64,000 nucleotides of DNA from the NCBI GenBank assembly GCA_002390745.1, contig DGQK01000015.1, positions 1-64,000 on the forward strand, in the 5' to 3' direction. Below the pieces are notes generated by a model. It saw nothing but the letters and a program-made list of their open reading frames with translations. It searched no databases and had not been told where the DNA came from. Position numbers and translations under genes: made by a program. The stretch comes from Bacteroidetes bacterium UBA4416. GTDB taxonomy: Bacteria; Bacteroidota; Bacteroidia; B-17B0; Aurantibacillaceae. Below are positions 17,732 through 26,594 of this stretch, piece after piece (positions within the stretch are counted from its first letter, which is position 1; each line of letters opens with the position of its first letter).

Positions 17732-18164
17732 TCAGCAGCGCCAGTAATTCCTCCGGGTAATCTTCTTTCAGGATATAAACGCCCGTCATGGGATTTACCA
17801 CTTCGCGGGCGCTTTTGAGTTGCACGTTGAATTGCAGTTCGTTTTTGCCATCGATCTTCTCCGTTTTGCCGATGGCTTTTTTTGAGAAAGGCAATAAGGT
17901 TACGGAGCCATTGTCCATCGTGCATTCCAGCACCGTCATATCAGGAATTTCAAAGCAGAACTCCTCATCGTCCGGATACAGTCCTTTGAGAAGATAGCTC
18001 GTGTTATTCACTACTTTAAAATTTGTGACGTTGCCCTGCACCTCGAATTCATCTTCCCAGAGGTATTTGATGTTGTCTTCGGTTTCTTCGCCTTCGTTGT
18101 CCTTATCGGCGTAAGCCTGGTTGAATTTCGAATTGACGAGTTTTACATTAACGATTACTTTCAT
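17712..18164 (-). CDS. hypothetical acidic protein
   Basis: I do not recognise a family. The 150-residue protein has no signal peptide or membrane segment, is strongly acidic (ends in a run of D and E, 'LLALLNDEEEE'), and has an alternating beta-strand pattern ('MKVIVNVKLVNSKF', 'VTNFKVVNNTSYLLKG'). The frame is certainly coding: it lies 28 bases downstream of the transporter stop and overlaps the GH20 start by 20 bases, on the same strand. A cytoplasmic role alongside the transporter or enzymes is all that position allows. Confidence 0.75.
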   Translation of the reverse strand: MKVIVNVKLVNSKFNQAYADKDNEGEETEDNIKYLWEDEFEVQGNVTNFKVVNNTSYLLKGLYPDDEEFCFEIPDMTVLECTMDNGSVTLLPFSKKAIGKTEKIDGKNELQFNVQLKSAREVVNPMTGVYILKEDYPEELLALLNDEEEE

Positions 18165-18192
18165 TGGAGTCGTGGATTATTTTATAGTGAGT

Positions 18193-19617
18193 TTAATGAG
18201 CGGGGGCCTGCTTCCGGTCGAAGTCGATGCCTTGTTTTTTTAAAATGATTTTTGTGCGGTAACCATAAAATGCCAGGTATACAAAGCAGCACACCCCAAC
18301 GATGTAGCTGGCCTTAATGCCTATTAATTCAGGACCTCCAAGCCATCCTTGGAGCAAGCTGATAAATCCGCCGCCCATGATCATCATTACCAGGTAGCTG
18401 GAGCCCTGGTTTGTCTTTTTTCCAAGGCCGGCAATAGCCAGGGTGTAGATGCAGGGCCAAAGGGTAGAGCAAAACAAGCCTACGCTGATGAATGCATACA
18501 CACTTAATAAACCGCTGCTGAGCATGCCTGCTGCAAGGGCTGCAATACCAAGGGTGGAATAGATCACCAGTTGCCTCGCTGGGTTTCCTTTGCTTAAATA
18601 ATCACCTGCGATCATAATAAGGATCACAAAGGAGTACGGATAGAAGGGGGTGAGGTCGTTGCCAGCCAGGAAATTTGCCAGTAAAAAAACACCGAATGCC
18701 GCATAAGGAACTACAAATCGCACCAGGTGCTTCAAGGAGGAATTGATATTGAAAACGCCTACCGAGCTCGCCCAGCGGCCAATCATGAGGCTTGCCCAGA
18801 ACAATGACACATACGGTGCCGCGCTTTCCGTCGGGATGTGGAGATGTTCCTTCATGTACTCGGGCAAGTTAGATGCAGTGGCTACTTCAACGCCGACATA
18901 TAAAAAAATAGCGATCATTCCCATCCAGAGCTGTGCATAGCTGAAAACGCTCGATGTATCGTCTTCTCCTGTTTTATGGCCGGTATCGGCAGGGATGATC
19001 TTGTTTGGTAAGGAAGAAAATTTGAACAGGACCGCTACGATAAGAAAGGCTGCTCCCAGGACGAGGTAAGGAACTTTGACGGAGGATAGATCGTTGAGGC
19101 CGCTTCCCTTTATGGAACCGAAGATGGCGAAACTCACAATAAGCGGGCCGATGGTGGTGCCGATGTTGTTGACGCCGCCGGCAAGGCTCAGGCGCTGAGA
19201 TCCGGTAGATGGGTCGCCAATGACAATAGCTAAAGGATTGGCCGCGGTTTGCTGCAGGGAGAACCCGAGCGCAACGATGAATAAGCCTGAAATCATGAGT
19301 GGGAAGGATACGAGCTCAGCTGCCGGATAAAAAAGTAAGGTGCCGAACGCAGAGATGCAAAGTCCTAAAGCCACGCCGTTCTTGTATCCCAGCCGGTTGA
19401 GAATATCGCCCCCGTTGATTTTCGAAATCACAACATAGATGATTGATCCTACCGTATACGCAATGTAAAAGGCAAAAGAGATCATCTGGCTTTGCCATTG
19501 CTCCAGGTTCAGCTTGTCTTTGAATACCGGAATCAGGATGTCATTACTGGCTGCCACAAAGCCCCAGAAGAAGAATACACTGGTGAGCGCGATAAAGGAG
19601 GATTGTAATTTCTGCAT
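18193..19617 (-). CDS. sugar MFS transporter (FucP/NagP-like)
   Basis: This is a proton-coupled sugar permease of the FucP family in the major facilitator superfamily, with about 12 membrane segments over 474 residues. The opening 'LTSVFFFWGFVAASNDILIPVFKDKLNLEQWQSQ' region (split here) is typical of the fucose/glucose/galactose/GlcNAc subgroup, with 'GFSLQQTAANPLAIVIGDP' and 'RLSLAGGVNNIGTTIGPL' also conserved. I placed the start at ATG 19617 (MQKLQSSF); the longer in-frame start adds an unlikely hydrophobic leader. As first gene of the glycan operon it probably imports a monosaccharide, GlcNAc or mannose, released by the downstream hydrolases; the substrate is inferred from context. Confidence 0.9.
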   Translation of the reverse strand: MQKLQSSFIALTSVFFFWGFVAASNDILIPVFKDKLNLEQWQSQMISFAFYIAYTVGSIIYVVISKINGGDILNRLGYKNGVALGLCISAFGTLLFYPAAELVSFPLMISGLFIVALGFSLQQTAANPLAIVIGDPSTGSQRLSLAGGVNNIGTTIGPLIVSFAIFGSIKGSGLNDLSSVKVPYLVLGAAFLIVAVLFKFSSLPNKIIPADTGHKTGEDDTSSVFSYAQLWMGMIAIFLYVGVEVATASNLPEYMKEHLHIPTESAAPYVSLFWASLMIGRWASSVGVFNINSSLKHLVRFVVPYAAFGVFLLANFLAGNDLTPFYPYSFVILIMIAGDYLSKGNPARQLVIYSTLGIAALAAGMLSSGLLSVYAFISVGLFCSTLWPCIYTLAIAGLGKKTNQGSSYLVMMIMGGGFISLLQGWLGGPELIGIKASYIVGVCCFVYLAFYGYRTKIILKKQGIDFDRKQAPAH

Positions 19618-19751
19618 ATCAGGATATTGAACTAAAGTAAAGATTTTTATCGGTACAAGCCACACACCTAAACCGTTTTATTAACAAAGCCTGTTTTACT
19701 TCTTTCATGAAAGTATTCGGAGGATAGAGCTTAATTTGATACTTTCACCTC

Positions 19752-20639
19752 ATGGAATTATTGACCCCAACTCACTGGAAAGACTATGAATTACTGGATT
19801 GTGGCGATTTTGAAAAGCTGGAGCGCTTCGGAAAGTTCATTACGATACGCCCGGAGCCACAGGCCGTGTGGAAAAAAGTATATCCGAACAGCGAGTGGGA
19901 AAAGCAGGCACATGTCAAGTTCGTGCCGAAAAGCAGTTCGAGCGGTGACTGGAAGATGCTGAAAAAAATGCCGGAACAATGGACAATCAGCTATGGACTG
20001 GAACATGAGCATAGCGGACAAAGGGGCGAGATCGTGTTTCGTTTGGGGCTGACCTCTTTCAAGCATGTAGGGATCTTCCCGGAGCAGGCCTGCAACTGGG
20101 ATGTGATCTACAATTTTCTACAGCCATTGGAAAAACCGAAGTTCCTGAATCTCTTTGCCTATACGGGTGGTGCAAGCCTTGCAGCGAGAGCCGCCGGCGC
20201 CGATGTGACGCACGTGGACAGCATCAAGCAGGTGGTGAACTGGGCCAATGAGAACATGCAGAAGTCGGGGCTTGATAATATCCGCTGGATGATCGACGAT
20301 GCCCTGAAGTTTTCCAAAAAAGAGCAAAGGCGGGGAAACCTCTACCAGGGCATTATCCTTGATCCGCCGGCTTTCGGCCATGGGCCCAATGGAGAGAAAT
20401 GGAAACTGGAAGATAACATCCTCGAAATGATAGAGAGTGTGTTGCAGATCATCGATCCGGAAAAGCACCTGCTGATCCTGAATGCCTATTCACTGGGCTT
20501 TTCGGCCCTGGTGCCCGAAAACCTGCTGCGTCCCTTTGCCAACAGGCATAAATCCAATCTGAGTATCGGAGAGCTCTACCTGGATGCCAAAAGCGGAGTG
20601 AAGCTTCCTCTAGGTGTTTGGGGCAGGTTGATGAAGTAG
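19752..20639 (+). CDS. class I SAM-dependent methyltransferase, RlmI/RlmK-like
   Basis: The 295-residue protein has the Rossmann methyltransferase core: motif I 'LNLFAYTGGASLAARAAGADVTHVD' region (split here) near residue 135, an acidic SAM-ribose residue after the second strand, and the catalytic-loop-like 'ILDPPAFGHGP' near residue 200, which matches RlmI/RlmK-family 23S rRNA methyltransferases (DPPxF). It lacks an N-terminal PUA domain as in RlmI and is shorter than that protein, so it belongs to the short group whose target is not established. It is transcribed divergently from the glycan operon. Confidence 0.85.
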   Translation: MELLTPTHWKDYELLDCGDFEKLERFGKFITIRPEPQAVWKKVYPNSEWEKQAHVKFVPKSSSSGDWKMLKKMPEQWTISYGLEHEHSGQRGEIVFRLGLTSFKHVGIFPEQACNWDVIYNFLQPLEKPKFLNLFAYTGGASLAARAAGADVTHVDSIKQVVNWANENMQKSGLDNIRWMIDDALKFSKKEQRRGNLYQGIILDPPAFGHGPNGEKWKLEDNILEMIESVLQIIDPEKHLLILNAYSLGFSALVPENLLRPFANRHKSNLSIGELYLDAKSGVKLPLGVWGRLMK

Positions 20640-20738
20640 CGCATTCCGGAAGTCGTTCTGGATACTCATGCCGCAGCGTGATTGCAAAAGAGGCCTCAAA
20701 ATTTTCCGGACTGAGATACTGAATATGTTCAGCATGGC

Positions 20739-21257
20739 TCAATTCGGGGTAATGATTACCTCAGCGCCCTGCTTGTCAATAAAGCCGTACTTCTTGCCGG
20801 TTTTTACTCTTGCCCAACCTTCCCTCAGCACATCAAAGCCCTCGATGTCGTCATACACCGGCTTTACCACCTCATTTCCGGATTTATCAATGAATCCGTA
20901 CTTATTATTTAGCTTTACTTTGGCCCAGCCGTCGCGTGCCACATCAAAGGCCGCAATAGAGCTGTACAGGGGCCTCACCACTTCCTTGCCTTCCTTGTCA
21001 ATGAACCCGTATTTTTTGTTGAGTTTCACCCTGGCCCATCCGGCCCGCACAAGGTCGAAGCCTTCTATCGCATCGTAGGCCGGCTTTACAACCTCCCTGC
21101 CTTCTTTATTGATGAAGCCGGATTTTCCTTTCAGCTTCACTTTTGCCCAATTGGAAATATACACATCAAATGCTTCGATCTTATCGTAGGTATTCTGTGA
21201 AAACAAGCTGCCTGCACACAGCAGGATCAGAATGGCGAAGAGCGCTTTCTTTTGCAT
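20739..21257 (-). CDS. exported WG-repeat protein
   Basis: The 172-residue protein has a signal peptide (ending LFSQ near residue 21) followed by four ~37-residue WG repeats, each of the form 'YD.IE.FD....GWA.VKL..KYGFIDK.G.EVV.P'. WG repeats form beta-structures often found on surface or periplasmic proteins. The DNA repeats with a period of about 111 bases but has diverged between units. Only four repeats is short compared with most WG proteins. It lies 36 bases after the next gene on the same strand and may be cotranscribed with it. Function unknown. Confidence 0.85.
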   Translation of the reverse strand: MQKKALFAILILLCAGSLFSQNTYDKIEAFDVYISNWAKVKLKGKSGFINKEGREVVKPAYDAIEGFDLVRAGWARVKLNKKYGFIDKEGKEVVRPLYSSIAAFDVARDGWAKVKLNNKYGFIDKSGNEVVKPVYDDIEGFDVLREGWARVKTGKKYGFIDKQGAEVIITPN

Positions 21258-21293
21258 AGGGCTTTTGGCTGGATGCCGGTTTATTTTTTGAGC

Positions 21294-22088
21294 TTATTTA
21301 GCCGTTTCCTTTTCGAGCCCGATCTGTACACCTTTTAAAAGCATCAGCTTCGATTCGCGGAACGTTTCTCCCCATTTGACCTGGATGGGCTTTTTCTGCA
21401 TGTCGCCGGCGCCTTTCACTTCCAGGAACACAAGCGTAAAATCTTCCACGCCGCCTTTTTCAAGAACCATAGGCCTGTTCTTTTTGGTATTGGCGTTGTC
21501 TGTGCCGTTGGGCATGACAGCTACCGTTTTGGAAGGGTTGATCACGCCCGCGCCATCGCCGTTGTATGCGCATTCGAAGCGCGCTACTGTTTTATCGGTT
21601 TTGGAATCGCTCTTTTTCAGAGTGCAACTAAAATTGCCTGTGGTAAATTCATTTTTGGAAGGAGGCAATTCAAAGCCTGGCGTTTCGAGGATCTTCCCAC
21701 CGGCAGAAGCTTTATAAATACCCTTCACGTCGAGGCTGTAGCTTTCCACCTGCATGTTTTTGTCTTTATAGTCGATCACCAGCGAAGCCTCGTCGTTGGG
21801 CGCTACCACAAAGGTACGGTCGGTGCTGGAAAGCAGCTTGTCGCCGCTGATGAATTTAATTTCACTCGGCTTGATGACCAGGTAATCATTGCTTTTATTG
21901 AAGACCTTCATTTTGAATTTCGATTGTGCAGGATAGGCGACTGCATCCACAATGTAGATTTTGTAATCATCCGTTTCAGCCGTCGCTTCCTTATACATCA
22001 CTTTTTTCTCGTCTTTTTTTTCTTTTTTTTCCTGCGGAAAAAGCGAAAGCCCTGTAAACAGAATGGTGGCAAGGAGAATGGATTTCAT
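21294..22088 (-). CDS. hypothetical exported protein
   Basis: The 264-residue protein has a signal peptide (MKSILLATILFTGLSLF) followed by a lysine/glutamate-rich stretch. The rest is beta-rich and resembles no family I can name; 'KVFNKSNDYLVIKPSEIKF' and 'FVVAPNDEASLVIDYKDKN' suggest an immunoglobulin-like fold such as those that describe 'factors kept for unbonded ends' in Bacteroidota periplasmic proteins, but that is only an impression. It precedes the WG-repeat gene on the same strand by 36 bases. Confidence 0.75.
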   Translation of the reverse strand: MKSILLATILFTGLSLFPQEKKEKKDEKKVMYKEATAETDDYKIYIVDAVAYPAQSKFKMKVFNKSNDYLVIKPSEIKFISGDKLLSSTDRTFVVAPNDEASLVIDYKDKNMQVESYSLDVKGIYKASAGGKILETPGFELPPSKNEFTTGNFSCTLKKSDSKTDKTVARFECAYNGDGAGVINPSKTVAVMPNGTDNANTKKNRPMVLEKGGVEDFTLVFLEVKGAGDMQKKPIQVKWGETFRESKLMLLKGVQIGLEKETAK

Positions 22089-22239
22089 AGAAGCGTAGGT
22101 TTAAAAAGTTAGACTGTTTTTTCTTCCGGTAAGCCCCGGCACTTGTCCGGTATAGATGCAAACATGCTGCTGAACAAATATAAGCATAGAAGCCAAAAGA
22201 GGCTCCGTTATTGATAAATTATTTCTAATTTTACTTTCT

Positions 22240-22914
22240 ATGCATATTGATATTATTACCGTTCATCCGCCCTTACTCGAAAGCCCGTTCGGACACAGCA
22301 TCCTGAAACGTGCGGTGCAAAAGAACCTGGTTTCGGTAAACGTGATCAACCTGAGGGACTATGGCATCGAGCCGCATAAGAAGGTGGATGATTACGCGTT
22401 TGGCGGCGGTGCCGGCATGGTGATGATGATCGAGCCGATTGCCAATTGCATCAATGCCCTCAAGGAAAAAAGGAGCTATGACGAAATCATTTACATGACT
22501 CCCGACGGCGAAACCCTGAAACAGCAGGCCTGCAATTATTACTCGACCCTGAAAAATATCATGGTCTTATGCGGGCATTACAAAGGCATCGATGAACGCA
22601 TCCGTGAACATTTTATTACCAAAGAGATCTCCATCGGCGACTATGTGCTGAGCGGGGGCGAATTGCCTGCGGCGGTGCTGTGTGATGCCATCATTCGTTT
22701 GCTGCCGGGCGTACTGAACGATGAAACTTCTGCCTTATCGGACTCCTTTCAGGATAATCTGCTGTCGCCGCCGGTATACACCAGGCCGGCAGATTATAAT
22801 GGCTGGAAAATTCCGGAGATCCTGCTGAGCGGCCACAGTAAGAACATCGACGACTGGAGGCACCAGCAGGCATTGGAGAGAACGAAGATCCGCCGGCCGG
22901 ATCTGTTGCTGTAA
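22240..22914 (+). CDS. trmD: tRNA (guanine-N1)-methyltransferase TrmD
   Basis: TrmD methylates G37 of tRNAs with G at 36, which prevents +1 frameshifts. The 224-residue SPOUT protein begins 'MHIDIITVHPPLLESPF' and contains the knot region 'LCGHYKGIDERIREHFI' and 'EISIGDYVLSGGELPAAVL', with 'DDYAFGGGAGMVMMIEP' upstream. Length and motifs are normal. The gene stands alone, not in the usual rpsP-rimM-trmD-rplS order, as is common in Bacteroidota. A dispersed repeat follows seven bases after the stop. Confidence 0.96.
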   Translation: MHIDIITVHPPLLESPFGHSILKRAVQKNLVSVNVINLRDYGIEPHKKVDDYAFGGGAGMVMMIEPIANCINALKEKRSYDEIIYMTPDGETLKQQACNYYSTLKNIMVLCGHYKGIDERIREHFITKEISIGDYVLSGGELPAAVLCDAIIRLLPGVLNDETSALSDSFQDNLLSPPVYTRPADYNGWKIPEILLSGHSKNIDDWRHQQALERTKIRRPDLLL

Positions 22915-22920
22915 GCCATG

Positions 22921-22992
22921 GTGGCTTCGAGACCCTCAGCCACCATTCGAAAATCCGTAGCATCCATCGTTGACTGAGGCTCTCGAAGTCAA
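22921..22992. repeat. dispersed double-hairpin repeat, family A, copy 2
   Basis: The left arm is 22921-22944 and the right arm 22970-22992. The left arm matches copy 1 closely. In the right arm both ends have changed together (TTGACT...AGTCAA instead of GGTGGCT...AGCCACC), so the local hairpin is kept while pairing between the two arms is weakened. It separates trmD from the lipoprotein gene. Confidence 0.72.
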
Positions 22993-23028
22993 TGAAAGAT
23001 CGCGCATTCATTCAGATAAAAATAAACT

Positions 23029-24294
23029 ATGAAACACTCCTTTTTAATTCTTGTAACTACTGTACTCTTCCTCTCCTGCTCTAAACAGGAGGATCCCATT
23101 GAACGTGAGAAGCGGGAAATGAAGGAATTCTTCGATGATTCTAAATTGCTGGTTCCTTACAAAGGTGTGAAGATCGCGCTGCGCGTGGATTATACGGATC
23201 AGTCAGCCGGCAATGTCAGGATCAGCGAAACGGCAATGAAAACCTTGTCGGCCGTTTCAAGCCTGGTGACGCGCGATTCTGTGCCGCAGGGCCTTTCAGG
23301 GATGATGGAAGTCTATCAGCAGCTTAAAAATCTCTACGAGATAAAGAAGGAGATCAACGGCATCAATGAAGATGAGCTTCCTACCATCTATAAGAAAATA
23401 AGCACGATAGAACAAACCATGTCAGCCTCATCAAATGTGATGGGAACCATTGAGAAAGATGTTTTCGGGACGTACAACAACAGCACCGAGCACTTTCTGC
23501 TGGGCTGCATCTGGTTTGTGTTGCCGGGAGCACCACCGGATATTTATGCCTACGAAGCTGCACAGGTCAATGAGCATGAGATTTCGAAGCCCGACCAACA
23601 CCTGTTTGCTTCCCTGCTGAAAGCCGTGGTATGTGAGCAAAAGGAATGGTATTATACCTCCGAAAAAAGTTCGACGGAATACATCGACTACATCACAAGC
23701 CATAAGGAGGAGGTGCTGAAAGCCACAGCTTACCTGGACAGCGTGCCCGGCACCGATCCCGAAAAGCGCTTTTATGAGCTGAGGAGCATGGGTTACGCCC
23801 TGCGTGGCTATGCCCGCTACAACAGCAGCCGCGGAAAAGAGGCGGATGAGGACTTCGATCATTTTGTGGACGACTTTGATAAATCGGCGGTGGAAAACAA
23901 GGAACTGTGCTTTCTGTCGGCTTACCTCTGCATTAGGAACAGCAAGCCCGAAAAAGCGGAGAAATTCCTCGTAAAGATGGAAAAGATGGACAATTATAAT
24001 GAGCATGACGAAAAAACCGTGAAAGAGCTCAGGGCCTTTATGAAGGATAAGAACGGCAAGGCATTCAATAAGTACTTCGATACCTTTTCGCTCACGCGCA
24101 TCGCTTTCAATTACCTCTATCAGGTTTCGCAGAAGTCGGATATGGCAAAAACCCTGAAAGCCAACCGGAAGACCAGGGACCTGATGGCCATCCCGGGCCG
24201 CATGAACAAAGCCTTCAACCAGTCGCAGGAGATGCTCAATGCCGATAGCCTCATGAGCGGTGCCAGTGGCCTGGTAAAGAAGTTTTTTAAGTAG
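23029..24294 (+). CDS. hypothetical lipoprotein with helical (TPR-like) repeats
   Basis: The 421-residue protein has a lipoprotein signal peptide with a lipobox-like 'LFLSCSKQED' (Cys near residue 17). The body is strongly helical and charged; paired helices such as 'CFLSAYLCIRNSKPEKAEKFLVKMEKM' suggest TPR-like repeats in the region 280-360. No enzyme motif is visible. It would be anchored to the periplasmic side of a membrane. It stands alone between trmD and ftsX. Family unknown. Confidence 0.8.
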   Translation: MKHSFLILVTTVLFLSCSKQEDPIEREKREMKEFFDDSKLLVPYKGVKIALRVDYTDQSAGNVRISETAMKTLSAVSSLVTRDSVPQGLSGMMEVYQQLKNLYEIKKEINGINEDELPTIYKKISTIEQTMSASSNVMGTIEKDVFGTYNNSTEHFLLGCIWFVLPGAPPDIYAYEAAQVNEHEISKPDQHLFASLLKAVVCEQKEWYYTSEKSSTEYIDYITSHKEEVLKATAYLDSVPGTDPEKRFYELRSMGYALRGYARYNSSRGKEADEDFDHFVDDFDKSAVENKELCFLSAYLCIRNSKPEKAEKFLVKMEKMDNYNEHDEKTVKELRAFMKDKNGKAFNKYFDTFSLTRIAFNYLYQVSQKSDMAKTLKANRKTRDLMAIPGRMNKAFNQSQEMLNADSLMSGASGLVKKFFK

Positions 24295-24426
24295 AGCCCT
24301 CCTATCGCTTGCCCCGTAGGAGCCAAACAGTTAAGCCTACAAACACCCAACTGTTAATTATTCATCCGGAAGGCGGTCCGGGTGCTCGGATATTCGGCTT
24401 ATTTTAGTGCGGATAAATCGTACAGC

Positions 24427-25296
24427 GTGTCGAACCGAACTACCACACAAAAACTCAGGACCTCTTCCGTGACAGTGGTCATCAGCCTTGCCCTCGTGCT
24501 ATTCATGCTGGGTTTGCTGGGGCTGGTGATCGTGAACGCCAATAAGCTTTCCAATCATATCAAGGAAAACATCGGTTTCCAGGTGATCCTGAAAGACACC
24601 ACCACGCAGGCTGAGCTCGATGTGCTGAAACAGGAGCTTAGCTCTTCCATCTATTGCAAGCAGGTCGATTATATCAGCAAAGACCAGGCGGCACAAAAGC
24701 TTCAAAAAGACCTGGGGGAAGATTTCATCTCCTTTTTGGGATATAATCCCTTGCTTTCTTCCCTCGATGTGAAGCTGAATTCCGATTATGCCAATATTGA
24801 CAGCCTTTCTGGCTTCGAGAAGCAGCTCATGCAAAAGCATTTTGTGAAGGAGGTGATCTACCATAAAGACATGATCAAGCAGGTGAACCAGAATGCCAGG
24901 GTCATCGGGATGTACATTCTTATTTTCAGCGGCCTGCTGCTGATTGTAGCGATTGCCTTGATCAATAATACCATCCGGCTGTCTATTTACTCCAAGCGCT
25001 TTCTCATCCGCACCATGTACCTCGTGGGCGCCACACAGGGCTTTATCCGGAAACCTTTCATATTCAAGGGCGTGAGGCAGGGCATCATTGCAGGCCTCGT
25101 GGCGGGCTTTTTGCTCGCGGGCTTCCTGGTGCTGAGCACGCGCTACATCCCGGATCTGCTGCAGTTGCAGGACCCTAATCTGCTGGCAGTGTTATTTGCC
25201 AGCATCGTGCTGATGGGCATCCTGATCTCCGGCTTAAGCGCTGCCCTCTCTGTGACCCGCTACCTGCGCTTAAAAACAGACGATCTTTACCTTTAA
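24427..25296 (+). CDS. ftsX: cell division protein FtsX
   Basis: FtsX is the membrane subunit of the FtsEX complex, which activates peptidoglycan hydrolases at the septum. The protein has one N-terminal membrane segment ('VVISLALVLFMLGLLGLVI'), a periplasmic domain ('IGFQVILKDTTTQAELD'), and three C-terminal membrane segments of an FtsX-type permease domain, the first at 'MYILIFSGLLLIVAIALI'. Four segments is the FtsX topology. I chose GTG 24427 (MSNRTTTQKL), which gives a normal short cytoplasmic leader; GTG 24382, with a purine-rich stretch before it, would add 15 residues. ftsE is not adjacent, which is common in Bacteroidota. Confidence 0.9.
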   Translation: MSNRTTTQKLRTSSVTVVISLALVLFMLGLLGLVIVNANKLSNHIKENIGFQVILKDTTTQAELDVLKQELSSSIYCKQVDYISKDQAAQKLQKDLGEDFISFLGYNPLLSSLDVKLNSDYANIDSLSGFEKQLMQKHFVKEVIYHKDMIKQVNQNARVIGMYILIFSGLLLIVAIALINNTIRLSIYSKRFLIRTMYLVGATQGFIRKPFIFKGVRQGIIAGLVAGFLLAGFLVLSTRYIPDLLQLQDPNLLAVLFASIVLMGILISGLSAALSVTRYLRLKTDDLYL

Positions 25297-25308
25297 CCGG
25301 CAGTAACG

Positions 25309-26148
25309 ATGAAAGCCGCGCCCGTTAAGCTTCTCATGATCTCAGGTGCTGTTGCCCTTGTATGTCTGTTTGCTTTCAAGAGGCAAAGCAACGGCTTACT
25401 GATTCCGGGAGGTACCACGGTTTCCACCCGCTTTTCCACACCTGCCGGTTATACCAGGCAAAAAGCAGAAGCCGGTTCTTTTGCAGAATACCTTCAAAGC
25501 CTTCCTCTGAAAGAGAACGGAGCTCTGGTGCACTATTACAATGGCGTGGAAAAACCGAATAAGGTCGCTGCCGCGGTGTTGAAGATAGATGTGGGGACAA
25601 AAGACCTGCAACAATGTGCGGATGCGGTGATGCGCCTGCGGGCGGAGTACCTCCTGAAAACAAAGCAATACAACGCTCTTCGGTTCAATTTCACAAATGG
25701 CTTTAACGCGGAGTACAGCAAATGGCGCTCTGGCTATAGGATACGCGTGAAAGGTAATACGGTGTCCTGGTACAAGACCGATGAGGAAAGCACTTCCTAT
25801 CCATCCTTTCGCGACTACATGGATATGGTTTTTACCTATGCCGGCACGGCTTCATTGAGCAAAGAGCTCAGCCCGGTTACTTTATCGCAGATGCAGATCG
25901 GGGATGTATTTATCCGGGGCGGTTCCCCGGGCCACGCGGTTATTGTGATGGATATGGCGATTGATCCGAAGACCGGAAAAAAGCTGTTTATGGTCGCGCA
26001 GAGCTACATGCCCGCGCAGGACATTCATATCCTGGTGAATCGGAACAAGCCCTCTGTTTCTCCCTGGTACGAGCTGGATGTAAGCGCCCAGGACATCCTC
26101 ACACCCGAATGGCCTTTCACATCAGCTGAGCTGAAACGCTTTCCGTAA
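25309..26148 (+). CDS. DUF4846 domain-containing protein
   Basis: The 279-residue protein has an N-terminal membrane segment or signal peptide (about residues 7-24) and then one DUF4846 domain. Family hallmarks are 'RLRAEYLLKTKQYNALRFNFTNG' (split here), 'SYPSFRDYMDMVFTYAGT', 'GDVFIRGGSPGHAVIVMDMA' and 'AQSYMPAQDIHIL...SPWY'. The GHAV histidine and upstream serine/cysteine positions have led to speculation about an NlpC/P60-like fold, but no activity is known to me. The gene starts 12 bases after ftsX on the same strand, so they are likely cotranscribed, giving a weak hint of an envelope role. Confidence 0.85.
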   Translation: MKAAPVKLLMISGAVALVCLFAFKRQSNGLLIPGGTTVSTRFSTPAGYTRQKAEAGSFAEYLQSLPLKENGALVHYYNGVEKPNKVAAAVLKIDVGTKDLQQCADAVMRLRAEYLLKTKQYNALRFNFTNGFNAEYSKWRSGYRIRVKGNTVSWYKTDEESTSYPSFRDYMDMVFTYAGTASLSKELSPVTLSQMQIGDVFIRGGSPGHAVIVMDMAIDPKTGKKLFMVAQSYMPAQDIHILVNRNKPSVSPWYELDVSAQDILTPEWPFTSAELKRFP

Positions 26149-26185
26149 ACAGGTCTTACCTGGAATACCTCTGTATGAAAAGGTA

Positions 26186-26569
26186 TCAGTTGTTCATCCA
26201 AAGCTTTCTGAATATGGACGTATCTTGTACCCCGAACGCATAATCTCCTCGTTCTTTTTTAAGTTTAAACTTTGAACCGAAACTGGTAATCTGCCTGTAC
26301 GATGTGTCTTGCTTTTTGTAAACTCTGAAACGGAATTCATAGAGTGCTTTATGAGGTCCTGCATACGTGGCGGTATTGACCTGGAGAATCAGTTGATCGA
26401 TTTGTGCAGGACTTAATTTTTTATACCGTTCTGAGCCCCGCTGCTCCATAATAACGGAATCGATCTCATAAGTTTGAAAAGGCTCAAAAAGGACCGGCTT
26501 TCTCAGATAGCATTGCGTCCACGTGATGAGGATTGCCCCCAGACCTATATAAAATATCTTTTTTCTCAT
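26186..26569 (-). CDS. hypothetical lipoprotein or membrane-anchored protein
   Basis: The 127-residue protein starts with a hydrophobic segment (MRKKIFYIGLGAILITWTQC) that could be a lipoprotein signal with Cys at residue 20. The remaining ~100 residues are a small beta-rich domain with no family I recognise. It is 25 bases after the small membrane protein gene on the same strand, so it may be the last gene of the DoxX-DUF2071 operon. Confidence 0.65.
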   Translation of the reverse strand: MRKKIFYIGLGAILITWTQCYLRKPVLFEPFQTYEIDSVIMEQRGSERYKKLSPAQIDQLILQVNTATYAGPHKALYEFRFRVYKKQDTSYRQITSFGSKFKLKKERGDYAFGVQDTSIFRKLWMNN

Positions 26570-26594
26570 GGCTTCGTTTTTTGGAATAAAAATT

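Noticed and set aside
20739..21257. CRISPR-like array because of the regular period in this region
   Set aside because: The ~111-base period comes from diverged WG protein repeats in one continuous reading frame; no identical short repeats with unique spacers exist. No CRISPR array or cas gene is visible in the window.
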